A DNA stretch of 64,000 bases. Source: Rheinheimera sp. (GTDB taxonomy: Bacteria; Pseudomonadota; Gammaproteobacteria; Enterobacterales; Alteromonadaceae). The DNA is taken from contig DPJG01000027.1 in assembly GCA_003543135.1 (NCBI GenBank), positions 62,001 to 126,000 of the forward strand. The letters are read 5' to 3'. Shown piece after piece: positions 1 through 8,024 of this stretch. How positions within the stretch are numbered: position 1 is the stretch's first letter; each line of letters begins with the position of its first letter. The position numbers were made by a program, and so were the translations under genes. Under the pieces are notes generated by a model. The model had not been told where the DNA came from, ran no database searches, and was given only the letters and a program-made list of their open reading frames with translations.

Positions 1-1
1 C

Positions 2-307
2 ACGGCGCTGGGCAATCAGTTTGCAGAAGCCATGGTGACTTTGCTGCCGCAATATGGTGTGGATGTGATTGAATATAAACTGACCCGCGATATTGACGTG
101 AGTCCTAGGGGAGATATTGCGTTGTCGCGCGATGTGCTGAAACTCCAGCAAAAAGTCGGGATGGATTATGTGATGACTGGCACTTTGGTGGCCACCCGCC
201 GTGGTATTCAGGTTAACAGCAGAATAGTATCGGTGCAGGGGCAAAAAGTGATAGCTGCAGCCAGTACTATGGTGCCACATCTGGTGTTACAACAAATTCA
301 GCCTTAG
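2..307 (+). CDS. flgO: FlgO-family outer membrane protein, C-terminal part (5' end outside window)
   Basis: The reading frame is already open at the window edge and ends with TAG, giving about 101 residues. Visible features are an ALSRDV segment followed by GMDYVMTGTL and a VNSRIVSVQGQKV stretch, the pattern of the FlgO domain. FlgO proteins are outer-membrane-associated factors needed for stable sheathed or polar flagella in Vibrio. The FlgT and FlgP genes just downstream fit this. A rho-independent terminator follows within 50 bp. The N-terminus and any lipobox cannot be seen. The family call is by motif memory and is fairly secure because of the neighbours. Confidence 0.75.
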   Translation, partial: TALGNQFAEAMVTLLPQYGVDVIEYKLTRDIDVSPRGDIALSRDVLKLQQKVGMDYVMTGTLVATRRGIQVNSRIVSVQGQKVIAAASTMVPHLVLQQIQP

Positions 308-354
308 TGTCCAGAGGGCTTCAAGCCCAACTCTGGTATCAGGGTGCCAAAAAG

Positions 355-381
355 CGGCGGTTACAGACTGCCGTTTTTTTT
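355..381 (+). terminator. Rho-independent terminator after flgO
   Basis: A 7-bp stem (CGGCGGT/ACTGCCG, one G-T wobble) with a 5-base loop is followed by a run of eight T. It lies about 47 bp after the flgO stop codon. Confidence 0.75.
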
Positions 382-526
382 GCGTAAAGCACTTCGCCTC
401 ACTGTATTAAAAGTAGCTATAGCAGAAAACGGAAGCCGGCTTTTATCTGAGCTTGTGGTTCACTGAGGTCATCGTGATCTTTGGTTGTTCTGCGAGCGGG
501 GGAAACGAGCAAGACAAAAGCCGAGA

Positions 527-601
527 TGGCGGCCCCAACAGGAATCGAACCTGTAACTGCCCCTTAGGAGGGGGCCGTTATATCCATTTAACTATGGGGC
601 C
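527..601 (-). tRNA. tRNA-Arg(CCT)
   Basis: The minus strand folds as a complete tRNA. The acceptor stem is GGCCCCA/TGGGGCC, followed by discriminator G and an encoded CCA end. The T-arm contains GGTTCGATTCC. The anticodon loop CTCCTAA (570-564) gives anticodon CCT, which reads AGG arginine codons. It sits alone between flgO and flgT, unrelated to motility. Such tRNA genes are common integration sites, but no integrase or duplicated 3' end is visible here. Confidence 0.93.
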
Positions 602-736
602 CTATTTTGCTGATTAGCTTACTGAGTGATGGCGGTGCGCTTGTTACTCAGAGGCGCCACATGCTGCTAAAAATGTGGCCTTTTGTCAATTGATGCTGCA
701 TTTATTTGCCGATAGTTGCTGAATAATCAAACAGCT

Positions 737-762
737 GCAGCAATAAATGGCTTTATTGCTGC
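737..762 (-). terminator. Probable terminator of flgT
   Basis: A perfect 11-bp stem (GCAGCAATAAA/TTTATTGCTGC) with a 4-base loop lies about 115 bp beyond the flgT stop. The T tract on the minus strand is weak. The rest of 602-876 holds nothing else I can recognise. Confidence 0.45.
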
Positions 763-876
763 ACATTATTGTTGCAAATGCGCAGCCAGAGTTGTGGCGG
801 TGCCAGCGCTTGCTTTTCTCTCACTGAGGTTCTGAAACGCTGGGGCCGGCTGTTGTTTCTGCTATTGCCAGGCCAC

Positions 877-2061
877 TTATTCTTGTCCGGTCGACTCTTG
901 CTCCACCCATTCATCCTGCACCACTTTCTGCGCTGCTTGTGCCAGATCGCCCACCTGCACATTGGCAAGTAAACGTGCATCGACACTTTGTGCCCAGGCT
1001 GCTTCATGGCTTAACTGGGTGACTTTGACTGTCATATCCGTGACGGCCAATAAGGCCTGGGTTTGACCAAAATTGTCGTTGAGTTCACGCCTGTGTACCA
1101 GGGTAAAGGTATCGCCAACCTGCACCCCATGGGCGCTGCCAAGGTTCAGCAGCACCTGATTGTCTCTGACCTGTAATAACTCGGCCACCACAGGTTCACA
1201 GCGGATGGCTTCTTCCACATCCAGTACTGCGGCATCCAGTACCCGCTCTGCCGCCTGACCATAACTGGTTTGCCAGAATCTGTGATATTGTGGATCTAAA
1301 GCTGTGGTTTTACGCACGCGCCAAATAGCCGAAGTCTGATACTTTTGTTGCATCAACAGTTTTGCTTCGGCTAGATCAAACAGCGACAACTGCAGATGGT
1401 AAAAACGTTCGCGGTCGGCATCACTCCAGAATTGCCAGTTGGTACCCTGGGTTTCACCCAGCGACACGTCGTTTAAAGTGGCGCTTAACAGATAACGGGC
1501 ACCATATTGCCGGCTAATGGCTTGACGTTCGTTGTAACTTAATTTGTCGGCATCGATGGGTGCCGGCAGCGCCTGAGTCCAGCTGCTTTGACTGAGCTCC
1601 GTCAGTTTGTCGTTAAAAAGCTCGCTGCTGACTTTGCCAAGTTCAAATAAACCACCAATGACGGCCTGTTCTGGCACCTTTAATTTAAAAGGTGCGATCA
1701 GTAATTTCTTTTTGTAAGCCACGTTAGGGCAGGCGGCTTCACCTGGCACTATGTCGGCGCGGATCGTCACTTCAAAAGTGCCATTGCTGGCGCGCTCTGA
1801 CACCAGATGCACCTGCTGCACTTCACCATGGCTTTTTAACTGCATGCTGTCCTGTGTCAAAAGACCGTCGGTGACCTGCTGCACACTGCGCACTGACACA
1901 CCGGCAAACAACAATGCCCGTTTTACCGCATCTTCAGTGGCCTGAGCTCTGGCTGCAGCCTGATCACCATTACGGATCGCGGCCTGACCTGTGGTTTCGT
2001 ACCATTCGGCCTGAGCCTGGCTCGCCAGAAGCAGCATTGTGACGCCTGCTAACTTACGCAT
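877..2061 (-). CDS. flgT: Flagellar assembly protein FlgT (H-ring)
   Basis: FlgT is a periplasmic protein that forms the H-ring around the LP-ring in Vibrio-type polar flagella and is needed for outer-ring assembly. I chose the ATG at 2061 (394 residues) because it gives a signal peptide ending ASQAQA before EWYETTG and has a GGAG 10 bp upstream. A longer in-frame extension to 2349 would run back across the divergent promoter region and into flgP. The mature protein has the FlgT N-terminal region (TEDAVKRALLFAG), a middle domain (KKKLLIAPF) and a C-terminal beta domain (VLLNLGSAHGVQVGDTF). It is divergent from flgP and has its own sigma-54 site. Confidence 0.9.
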   Translation of the reverse strand: MRKLAGVTMLLLASQAQAEWYETTGQAAIRNGDQAAARAQATEDAVKRALLFAGVSVRSVQQVTDGLLTQDSMQLKSHGEVQQVHLVSERASNGTFEVTIRADIVPGEAACPNVAYKKKLLIAPFKLKVPEQAVIGGLFELGKVSSELFNDKLTELSQSSWTQALPAPIDADKLSYNERQAISRQYGARYLLSATLNDVSLGETQGTNWQFWSDADRERFYHLQLSLFDLAEAKLLMQQKYQTSAIWRVRKTTALDPQYHRFWQTSYGQAAERVLDAAVLDVEEAIRCEPVVAELLQVRDNQVLLNLGSAHGVQVGDTFTLVHRRELNDNFGQTQALLAVTDMTVKVTQLSHEAAWAQSVDARLLANVQVGDLAQAAQKVVQDEWVEQESTGQE

Positions 2062-2092
2062 ATAAAATTCTCCACTAACTGATAACAGCACA

Positions 2093-2110
2093 AAGCAATT
2101 TACGTGCCTG
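2093..2110 (-). promoter_or_regulatory. Sigma-54 promoter of flgT
   Basis: On the minus strand GGCACGTAAATTGCT matches the sigma-54 consensus GGCACG-N4-TTGC with exactly ten bases between GG (2108-2107) and GC (2096-2095). The expected transcription start, near 2083, is about 20 bp before the flgT ATG. Confidence 0.75.
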
Positions 2111-2129
2111 CTCTTGGCCAACCATAATT

Positions 2130-2147
2130 CTGGCGTGAATTCTGCAA
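2130..2147 (+). promoter_or_regulatory. Sigma-54 promoter of flgP
   Basis: TGGCGTGAATTCTGCA has GG at 2132-2133, ten bases, then GC at 2144-2145. It points toward flgP, with about 75 bp of leader. It stands back to back with the flgT promoter, with about 24 bp between their -24 elements. Confidence 0.7.
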
Positions 2148-2233
2148 GGTTTAGCCAAGACATGTGCCACAAAGTGTTGCTGTTTGCAGTGTGAGTTCTG
2201 CTGTAGCGACCACCGAACGACAGAAGGTGAATA

Positions 2234-2689
2234 ATGAACAAATTTCTGCTGCCCTTGTTAGCCAGCCTGGCCCTTTCAGGTTGTAGTTTGTTTATGGATA
2301 AAGAAGTGCAGTGGGAGTCGGTGCCGCCGGATAATTTCCCGCTGATCAAAGCTGTGGGTTATGCGCCTTTAACCGAGCAAAAAGCCGCGACTGAAGAAGA
2401 GCGTATGCTGATGGCGATGAAAGCCTCCAAGCTCGAAGCTTATAAAGAGTTAGCCGAACAGGTGTATGGCCAGAAAGTGGATTATAAAGTCACTATGGGG
2501 CAGGCGCTGTTAGGCAATGAGCAGTTACGTGCTTCATTACAAGGAGTGATCCGTGGCGCCCGTGTGGTGAAAACCTATCCGGTTGGACAGTTTTATGTCA
2601 CTGAAATGGAGCTTGATTTCAGGCAAGTGTATGACCTGTACCAAAATGCCCAGCCGGTGCGGCGGGTAAAATCAGTCAAATATTATTAA
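2234..2689 (+). CDS. flgP: Flagellar outer membrane lipoprotein FlgP
   Basis: A 151-residue LPP20-family lipoprotein. Its signal peptide has a lipobox ending LALSGC (Cys17). In Vibrio and Campylobacter FlgP is an outer membrane lipoprotein of the basal disk or outer ring, required for motility. The conserved core EERMLMAMKASKLEAYKELA and the C-terminal GARVVKTYPVG are visible. The start has a clear AAGGTG upstream of ATG. It is transcribed alone, away from flgT, and ends before a strong bidirectional terminator. Confidence 0.9.
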   Translation: MNKFLLPLLASLALSGCSLFMDKEVQWESVPPDNFPLIKAVGYAPLTEQKAATEEERMLMAMKASKLEAYKELAEQVYGQKVDYKVTMGQALLGNEQLRASLQGVIRGARVVKTYPVGQFYVTEMELDFRQVYDLYQNAQPVRRVKSVKYY

Positions 2690-2816
2690 ACGGTAATCAC
2701 AAGGCTCAAACCGGTGCCAGAACTGTGGTGCCAGGAGCCAGGGGGCGCAGAGCCTGCAGCCATTGGTTTGTAGCCCTTGGTTCTGTATCGGTGCGGCTTT
2801 ATTATCGCAGAAGACT

Positions 2817-2855
2817 AAAACAACAACAGCGGGCATGGCCCGCTGTTGTTGTTTT
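2817..2855. terminator. Bidirectional terminator between flgP and flgN
   Basis: A perfect 18-bp stem starting AAAACAACAACAGC and ending in TTTT, with loop ATG. The A and T flanks let it work on both strands, which suits the convergent genes flgP and flgN. Confidence 0.9.
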
Positions 2856-2889
2856 AAAAAGCTATGCCAGCAAGTTGCTCAGCACAGCC

Positions 2890-3321
2890 TCAGGCTTTAA
2901 TGCCACCACCTTTGTGGTCAATCGCCGGTTTACCTTTGGCAGTATAAGTCAGGCCGGATTTACCACGGTTTTGCAATAATTCGTGTTTAAACCGTTCCAC
3001 AATCAGCTGGCTTTGTTGCAGAGTCAGGGCGTTAATTTCATTTTGTTCTTTGCACTGCTGCAGTATATGGTCGATGTCCTGCACTTTTTGCACAAACCAG
3101 GCTTCGTTTTTGATGCTGCTCAGCATGGGAAGAGCGGCAATGTCCTGATCTAATTGCTGAATTTGTTCAAGGCAAGCAAGTTTAGCTGCGCCACCCTGTT
3201 CCAGGGCCTCTACGTTGCGACTGGAAATGGCGTCAAGTTCAGCTTTTAATAACGACAAAAGCATCGTCAGATGCTCTTGTTGTTGTTCAAACAAAGGAAG
3301 GATGAGGGTCTCGTCTGTCAT
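2890..3321 (-). CDS. flgN: Flagella synthesis chaperone FlgN
   Basis: A 143-residue, mostly helical protein of the FlgN family, the cytoplasmic secretion chaperone for the hook-junction proteins FlgK and FlgL. It has the glutamine- and leucine-rich helical pattern (LFEQQQEHLTMLLSLLKAE) and a basic tail. Its start overlaps the end of flgM by 4 bp (ATGA), so translation is probably coupled. It belongs to the flgMN transcript from the sigma-28 promoter at 3685-3711. Confidence 0.87.
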   Translation of the reverse strand: MTDETLILPLFEQQQEHLTMLLSLLKAELDAISSRNVEALEQGGAAKLACLEQIQQLDQDIAALPMLSSIKNEAWFVQKVQDIDHILQQCKEQNEINALTLQQSQLIVERFKHELLQNRGKSGLTYTAKGKPAIDHKGGGIKA

Positions 3322-3641
3322 TTTTTGTCGAACAGCTCGCCTTCAAACTGCATAATGCGTCTGGCCAGCGCTTCCACATTAATTTTGTATTTGCCTTCAG
3401 CAATAGCTTGTTTAATTTTGTCGACCTTTTCCTGATCGATACCAGAGCTGTTGCTGGCTTTTTCCTGTGCTTTGGTAAACTGCTGCGCCTGAGTGGTCAA
3501 AGACACAGAGTCCTGCTTTTGTGACGGCGCACTCATATTCACTTGTTGCTGCGCAACTTGTTGTTTCTGAATGCTTTGATCAACTTTGTCAGTTTTCACT
3601 GTGGTGGCATTCTGCACACCTTGATTGACATTAATCGCCAT
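3318..3641 (-). CDS. flgM: Anti-sigma-28 factor FlgM
   Basis: A 107-residue protein. The C-terminal half carries the FlgM signature (KVDKIKQAIAEGKYKINVEA, then ARRIMQFE), which binds FliA. The N-terminal half is Gln/Ser/Thr-rich and probably disordered. FlgM holds FliA inactive until the hook is complete, then is exported through the flagellar apparatus. The sigma-28 promoter directly upstream gives the expected FliA-FlgM feedback loop. Confidence 0.93.
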   Translation of the reverse strand: MAINVNQGVQNATTVKTDKVDQSIQKQQVAQQQVNMSAPSQKQDSVSLTTQAQQFTKAQEKASNSSGIDQEKVDKIKQAIAEGKYKINVEALARRIMQFEGELFDKK

Positions 3642-3684
3642 AATTCACCCCTCATCAGACCCTTTGGCCTATTCCTTAAACTCT

Positions 3685-3711
3685 TTAACGGCCGCAGGCA
3701 GAAAAACTTTA
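3685..3711 (-). promoter_or_regulatory. Sigma-28 (FliA) promoter of flgMN
   Basis: The minus strand reads TAAAGTTT, eleven bases, then GCCGTTAA. This is a perfect -35 and a one-mismatch -10 relative to TAAAGTTT-N11-GCCGATAA. It lies about 45 bp before flgM. Confidence 0.88.
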
Positions 3712-3718
3712 GAACTTT

Positions 3719-4435
3719 TTACAACTTTATTTCGGCTTTTTTTACTGCAGTGACCACAGCACTGATCACCTTTTGCGATTGGTTGTTTTGTAACCGCACA
3801 GTATCGCCAAAACTGCCATCCTGCAAGGCTGTCGCCTGAGTACTGACCGAGAGTGTGCTGGAAATACCTTCAATTGTAACAACATCGCCCTTACATACAA
3901 GACAAAGATCAGCCTGACTCAACATTTGTCCGGCGTTCAGCGCTTTTTTGCTGCGGGCACCTATCACCAGTTGCAGATTGGTCACCGGCATGCCACGGCT
4001 TTGTAATACATCAATATCGGCCATGGTCAGCATTTCTGCAGTCAAATAACTGCCGGCTGCAATTTTTTGTGTGCTGACCACGGTGCTGATTTGCTGACGC
4101 AGCCGAAGCGGTACAAATAATTGCCAGCTGTTGCCTTCATCGGCGCAGCTGATCCTGACAGTATTTTGACGCTGCAGTTTAGGGGTGACCAGACTAAATT
4201 GTGGGGCGCTGTCACAGCTTTTGTCGGCCAAACGGTTATCCAGCGGATAGAGCTCGGCCTGTAGCTGACCATGTTCCATTTGTTGCAGCTGTTGCTGCAG
4301 CCATTCAGAGGCCTGAGCCGACAATTCGGCCATGCTGTAACTGGTTGCGCTCAGTGTAAAACTGCAGTGCAAAAACAACAAACACAACAGTAATTTGCCG
4401 GAAGAAGCGGACAGAAATTTATCGTACATTTTCAT
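3719..4435 (-). CDS. flgA: P-ring assembly chaperone FlgA
   Basis: A 238-residue periplasmic protein with an N-terminal hydrophobic signal region (LLLCLLFLHCSF). The C-terminal SAF-like domain includes GSYLTAEMLTMADIDV and the final GDTVRLQN. FlgA helps FlgI monomers polymerise into the P-ring. It lies upstream of flgM on the same strand, divergent from cheV. Met1 or Met3 could be the start; I kept the first. Confidence 0.88.
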   Translation of the reverse strand: MKMYDKFLSASSGKLLLCLLFLHCSFTLSATSYSMAELSAQASEWLQQQLQQMEHGQLQAELYPLDNRLADKSCDSAPQFSLVTPKLQRQNTVRISCADEGNSWQLFVPLRLRQQISTVVSTQKIAAGSYLTAEMLTMADIDVLQSRGMPVTNLQLVIGARSKKALNAGQMLSQADLCLVCKGDVVTIEGISSTLSVSTQATALQDGSFGDTVRLQNNQSQKVISAVVTAVKKAEIKL

Positions 4436-4452
4436 ATTGTTTCAGCTATGCT

Positions 4453-4479
4453 TTATCGGCAAAGGGCTATAACATACCA
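4453..4479 (-). promoter_or_regulatory. Candidate sigma-28-like promoter of flgA
   Basis: The minus strand has a perfect -10 GCCGATAA (4460-4453), but the octamer eleven bases upstream matches the -35 consensus poorly (about 3 of 8). On the other strand, GCCGCTAT at 4504-4511 is a similarly incomplete candidate for cheV. A small palindrome, CATAC/GTATG, lies between them at 4473-4485. Confidence 0.35.
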
Positions 4480-4559
4480 AGTATGTCAATTTTTCAGTAA
4501 CTTGCCGCTATTTTCCTTCTGCTGCAAGAATCGATCCTGAAAGTTCTGGGGAGTCTCAC

Positions 4560-5489
4560 ATGGCGGGTATTCTTGATTCTGTAAACCAGCGCACCCAGTT
4601 GGTTGGGCAAAACCGGTTAGAGCTGTTGTTGTTCCGGTTGGCTGGTCGGCAGCGTTTTGGCATTAACGTTTTCAAAGTAAGAGAAGTGCTGCAGTGCCCG
4701 CCGCTGACTGCAATTCCAAAACGTAATAAGTTTGTGCGTGGTATTGCCCATATCCGCGGCCAAACCATTTCTGTTATCGATTTAAGCCTGGCAACAGGCG
4801 GACGTCCGATTGAAAATCTGAAAGACAGCTTTATTATCATTGCCGAATACAACCGTTCAGTGCAGGGCTTTTTAGTCAATTCCGTTGAACGTATTATCAA
4901 CATTAACTGGGAATCTATTATGCCGCCGCCAAAAGGCACAGGCGGTCGCCAGAGTTATTTAACGGCAGTGACTGAAATTGACAAAGAGCTGGTGGAAATT
5001 ATCGACGTGGAGAAAATCCTCGAGGAAATTTCACCATCACCCACTACTATTACCGCCGCAGTTGAAACCGAATCTATTATGGCCGACCTTGGTGACAGAA
5101 CCATTCTGATCGCCGATGACTCAGCTGTCGCCCGCAATCAGGTCAAGAGGGCGCTGGAAGGTTTGGGTGTGACCATGCATCTGGTGAAAAATGGCCGGGA
5201 AGCTTTAACCTACCTGCAGGAAGTTGCCGCCAGTTGTGAAGAGTCGGTCACCGAAAAAATCGGTTTGCTGATTTCAGATATTGAAATGCCGGAAATGGAT
5301 GGTTATACCCTGACGGCAGAAATTCGCCTCGACCAGAAACTGAAAAAACTGCATGTGATCCTGCACACTTCATTAAGTGGAGTGTTTAATCAGCAAATGG
5401 TACAAAAAGTTGGTGCAGACGACTTTATCGCCAAGTTTAATCCTGATGAACTTGGTGAGTCGGTACGCAAGTGGTTACATACTGATTGA
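4560..5489 (+). CDS. cheV: Chemotaxis coupling protein CheV
   Basis: A 309-residue protein with an N-terminal CheW-like domain (about 20-160; FRLAGRQRFGINVFKVREVL) and a C-terminal receiver domain (about 180-305; ILIADDSAVARNQVKRALEG). The likely phospho-acceptor is Asp240 in LISDIEMPEMDG; the conserved Lys is in DFIAKF. CheV couples receptors to CheA and adapts through phosphorylation. RBS GGGGAG sits upstream of the ATG. It overlaps or abuts cheR and is the first gene of a cheV-cheR pair. Confidence 0.95.
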   Translation: MAGILDSVNQRTQLVGQNRLELLLFRLAGRQRFGINVFKVREVLQCPPLTAIPKRNKFVRGIAHIRGQTISVIDLSLATGGRPIENLKDSFIIIAEYNRSVQGFLVNSVERIININWESIMPPPKGTGGRQSYLTAVTEIDKELVEIIDVEKILEEISPSPTTITAAVETESIMADLGDRTILIADDSAVARNQVKRALEGLGVTMHLVKNGREALTYLQEVAASCEESVTEKIGLLISDIEMPEMDGYTLTAEIRLDQKLKKLHVILHTSLSGVFNQQMVQKVGADDFIAKFNPDELGESVRKWLHTD

Positions 5490-5503
5490 TAGGTGGCATC
5501 GCA

Positions 5504-6337
5504 GTGGCGAATAAAGAGCTGCATGACAGTGAGTACAAGCTGTTCAGGGATTTCCTTGAGCAGCAGTGCGGCATAGTCCTGGGGGACAATAAACAGTATC
5601 TGGTAAAAAGCCGGCTGGGTCCTTTAATGCAAAGGTTTAATCTGGCCACTTTATCCGAACTGGTCAGTAAAACGCTGAGTCCGTTTGAGCGGCAACTTCG
5701 TTCCGCTGTGATAGACGCTATGACCACCAACGAAACTTTATGGTTTCGCGATACCTACCCCTATGAGCTGTTAAAAAAACAAATTTTCCCGGAGCTGGAA
5801 AAAGATCACCGCAACGTCAAAATTTGGTCAGCGGCCAGCTCGTCCGGCCAGGAGCCTTATTCTATTGCAATGACAGCGCTGGAGTACCAGGCACAAAGGC
5901 CTTCGGCTTTTAGTCTGGGCGTGCAAATTCTGGGTACCGATATTTCCAACGCGATGCTTGAGCATTGTCAGCGTGGTGAATACGATGGCCTGGCTTTATC
6001 CAGAGGTTTGTCACCTGAGCGGCGCAGCAAGTTTTTTGAAGAAAGCGGCAACGGTATGATGCGGGTGCGGGACCAGGTGCGTAAAAATGTGTCATTCCGC
6101 CATTTAAACCTGCTTGATAGTTATACCTTGCTTGGCAAGTTTGACATTATATTCTGCCGTAACGTATTGATTTATTTCTCTCCTGAGGTAAAAGCCAAGA
6201 TCATCCGCCAGTTTGCCCAGTCATTAAATCCACGTGGTTACCTGTTTTTAGGGGCTTCGGAATCTTTAAGCAGCGTGAATACCGATTTTGAAATGTTGCG
6301 CTGTAATCCGGGCATTATTTACCGTCGTAAAAACTAA
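5504..6337 (+). CDS. cheR: Chemoreceptor methyltransferase CheR
   Basis: CheR methylates glutamates of chemoreceptors using S-adenosylmethionine. It has the N-terminal helical CheR domain (DFLEQQCGIVL), then a Rossmann methyltransferase domain with WSAASSSGQEPYSIAM and FDIIFCRNVLIYF. I prefer the GTG at 5504 (277 residues, starting MANKELHD) because AGGTGG is 7 bp upstream. A TTG at 5486 overlapping the cheV stop is possible but lacks a good RBS. A terminator follows, closing the cheV-cheR unit. Confidence 0.93.
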   Translation: MANKELHDSEYKLFRDFLEQQCGIVLGDNKQYLVKSRLGPLMQRFNLATLSELVSKTLSPFERQLRSAVIDAMTTNETLWFRDTYPYELLKKQIFPELEKDHRNVKIWSAASSSGQEPYSIAMTALEYQAQRPSAFSLGVQILGTDISNAMLEHCQRGEYDGLALSRGLSPERRSKFFEESGNGMMRVRDQVRKNVSFRHLNLLDSYTLLGKFDIIFCRNVLIYFSPEVKAKIIRQFAQSLNPRGYLFLGASESLSSVNTDFEMLRCNPGIIYRRKN

Positions 6338-6344
6338 TCAGTCC

Positions 6345-6376
6345 AAAGAGCCGGCAGTCGCCGGCTCTTTGTCTTT
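6345..6376 (+). terminator. Terminator after cheR
   Basis: A perfect 11-bp stem (AAAGAGCCGGC/GCCGGCTCTTT) with loop AGTC, followed by TTTGTCTTTT, 8 bp past the cheR stop. Confidence 0.85.
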
Positions 6377-6424
6377 TGTGAACATCCTGCATTATTTTGC
6401 CTGAAGCACACAGTGCCAAAAATT

Positions 6425-6443
6425 TGTGGCCTGAGTTTTGCTA
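6425..6443 (+). promoter_or_regulatory. Sigma-54 promoter of flgB operon
   Basis: TGGCCTGAGTTTTGCT has GG at 6428-6429, ten bases, then GC at 6440-6441. It is about 40 bp upstream of the flgB ATG and just after the cheR terminator. It probably drives flgBCDE. Confidence 0.78.
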
Positions 6444-6480
6444 AAGAAATTCTGTCATTCACAGAATAGAGTGCTGCATC

Positions 6481-6882
6481 ATGGCAATCAGCTTCGACCG
6501 GGCCTTTGGCCTGCATCCCCAGGGGATGTTACTCAGAGAAAAACGTTCCGAAATATTGGCTGACAATATCGCCAATGCGGACACACCGGGTTTTAAAGCC
6601 AAGGATCTGGATTTTCAGACCGCGCTTGCTAACGCCCGGACTCAGCAAAGTTCCTCACTGAGCCGTACTCATGACAAACATTTTGTGATTTCAACCGATC
6701 TGCGCCAGGAAGTGAAATTCCGCAACGTGGAGCAAACTGATACCGGTGACGGTAACAGTGTTGATATTCATCGTGAGCGCAATGCGTTTAGCCAGAACAG
6801 TATGGAATATCAGGCGTCACTGAATTTTCTGAACGGAAAAATCAGTGGCTTGAAAAAAGCTTTAGGTGGAGGTCAGGCCTAA
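6481..6882 (+). CDS. flgB: Proximal rod protein FlgB
   Basis: A 133-residue rod subunit, first gene of the rod/hook operon. The conserved motif ILADNIANADTPGFKAKDLDF near residues 22-42 is diagnostic for FlgB. FlgB forms the proximal rod next to FliE. The stop codon overlaps the flgC start by one base (TAATG), so the two are translationally coupled. A sigma-54 site lies about 40 bp upstream. Confidence 0.95.
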   Translation: MAISFDRAFGLHPQGMLLREKRSEILADNIANADTPGFKAKDLDFQTALANARTQQSSSLSRTHDKHFVISTDLRQEVKFRNVEQTDTGDGNSVDIHRERNAFSQNSMEYQASLNFLNGKISGLKKALGGGQA

Positions 6883-7295
6883 TGAGTTTATATCGGGTGT
6901 TTGATATTGCCGGTTCCGGTTTAACGGCGCAGGCGCTGAGGCTGAACACCACAGCCAGTAACATTGCCAATGCCAATACAGTCAGTAGCAGCATTGACCA
7001 AACCTATCGTGGCCGTCATCCGGTGTTTGCCGCTGAACTTGACCGGGCACAGGAACAACAGGGCGCAGGGGTGAAAGTGATGGGCATTGTTGAAAGTGAT
7101 GCACCGCTGACCACCGAATACAATCCAAGCCATCCGATGGCGGACGAAAATGGCTTTATCTACAAGCCAAACGTGAATGTCATCGAAGAAATGGCAAACA
7201 TGATTTCAGCCAGTCGCTCATACGACGCCAATGTGCAGATAGCCGACGCAGCCAAACAGATGCTGAGCCGCACTCTGACACTGGGTCAGCGCTAA
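6882..7295 (+). CDS. flgC: Proximal rod protein FlgC
   Basis: A 137-residue rod protein with the N-terminal flagellar rod/hook motif (LRLNTTASNIANANTVSSS) and the C-terminal motif NVIEEMANMISASRSYDANV shared by axial proteins. Length is normal for FlgC. It is coupled to flgB by a one-base overlap. The flgD start follows 10 bp later with its own AAGGAG. Confidence 0.95.
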   Translation: MSLYRVFDIAGSGLTAQALRLNTTASNIANANTVSSSIDQTYRGRHPVFAAELDRAQEQQGAGVKVMGIVESDAPLTTEYNPSHPMADENGFIYKPNVNVIEEMANMISASRSYDANVQIADAAKQMLSRTLTLGQR

Positions 7296-7305
7296 GGAGT
7301 AAGCC

Positions 7306-8004
7306 ATGACGACCGTCAGTAATAATACCAGTAACAGTTATCTGGACAGCCTGAAAGGGGCCAACGGCGCCAAGGAAAAAACCGACGCTGAAAAAGCCGG
7401 TGCTTTAACCCAGGCCGACTTTTTTGCGCTGTTAACCCAGCAGTTGGCGTTTCAGGATCCAACCAAGCCGGTTGAAAACGATCAGATGATCGCGCAGATG
7501 ACCAACTTCACCATGGCGGATGGTATCAGCTCGCTGAACAGCAATTTTAAAGATTTTGCCAGCAGCATGGACTCAAATCAGGCGCTGCAGGCATCGAGCC
7601 TGGTCGGCCGTACAGTGCGGGTCAGCTCGGATCAAATGCCGTTTGACGGCACTAATATGGCGGTAGGCTCTACCGAAGTGCCGGCTAACACCAGTTTATT
7701 GACAGTGAAAATTTATAACGCCGCCGGTGCACTGGTGCGATCTGAGCCGGCCGAAAGCCCGCCAAGCGGTAAGTTCGATTTTGCCTGGGATGGCAATAAT
7801 GATGCCGGCGAAGCACTGCCTAAAGGCATGTATACCGTCAAGGTGGAAGCCACAGTCAATGGCAAAACCGAAGCATTACCCACTTCTTCTTATGTACCTG
7901 TGACCAGTGTGACGCTGGGCAAAGGTACAGGTGACATGACATTAAATCTGTTTGGTTTAGGTGCAAAAAAACTGACAGATATTTTAGAAATTGCAGCGGG
8001 TTAA
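7306..8004 (+). CDS. flgD: Hook capping protein FlgD
   Basis: A 232-residue scaffold that caps the growing hook and is discarded on completion. The N-terminal FlgD signature (ADFFALLTQQLAFQDPTKPV) is followed by a Tudor-like domain and a FlgD Ig-like domain (FDFAWDGNNDAGEALPKG). AAGGAG lies 8 bp before the ATG. It sits between flgC and flgE as in other Gammaproteobacteria. Confidence 0.95.
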   Translation: MTTVSNNTSNSYLDSLKGANGAKEKTDAEKAGALTQADFFALLTQQLAFQDPTKPVENDQMIAQMTNFTMADGISSLNSNFKDFASSMDSNQALQASSLVGRTVRVSSDQMPFDGTNMAVGSTEVPANTSLLTVKIYNAAGALVRSEPAESPPSGKFDFAWDGNNDAGEALPKGMYTVKVEATVNGKTEALPTSSYVPVTSVTLGKGTGDMTLNLFGLGAKKLTDILEIAAG

Positions 8005-8024
8005 CTCCGTCAACGAGGTGAACT

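Noticed and set aside
2062-2349. In-frame upstream extension of flgT to a start at 2349
   Set aside because: It would read back through both sigma-54 promoters and into flgP, and it would bury the signal peptide. The ATG at 2061 has an RBS and a proper signal sequence.
4490-4511. Sigma-28-like site before cheV (GCCGCTAT)
   Set aside because: The -10 has a mismatch and the -35 match is poor or off by one base; not strong enough to list.
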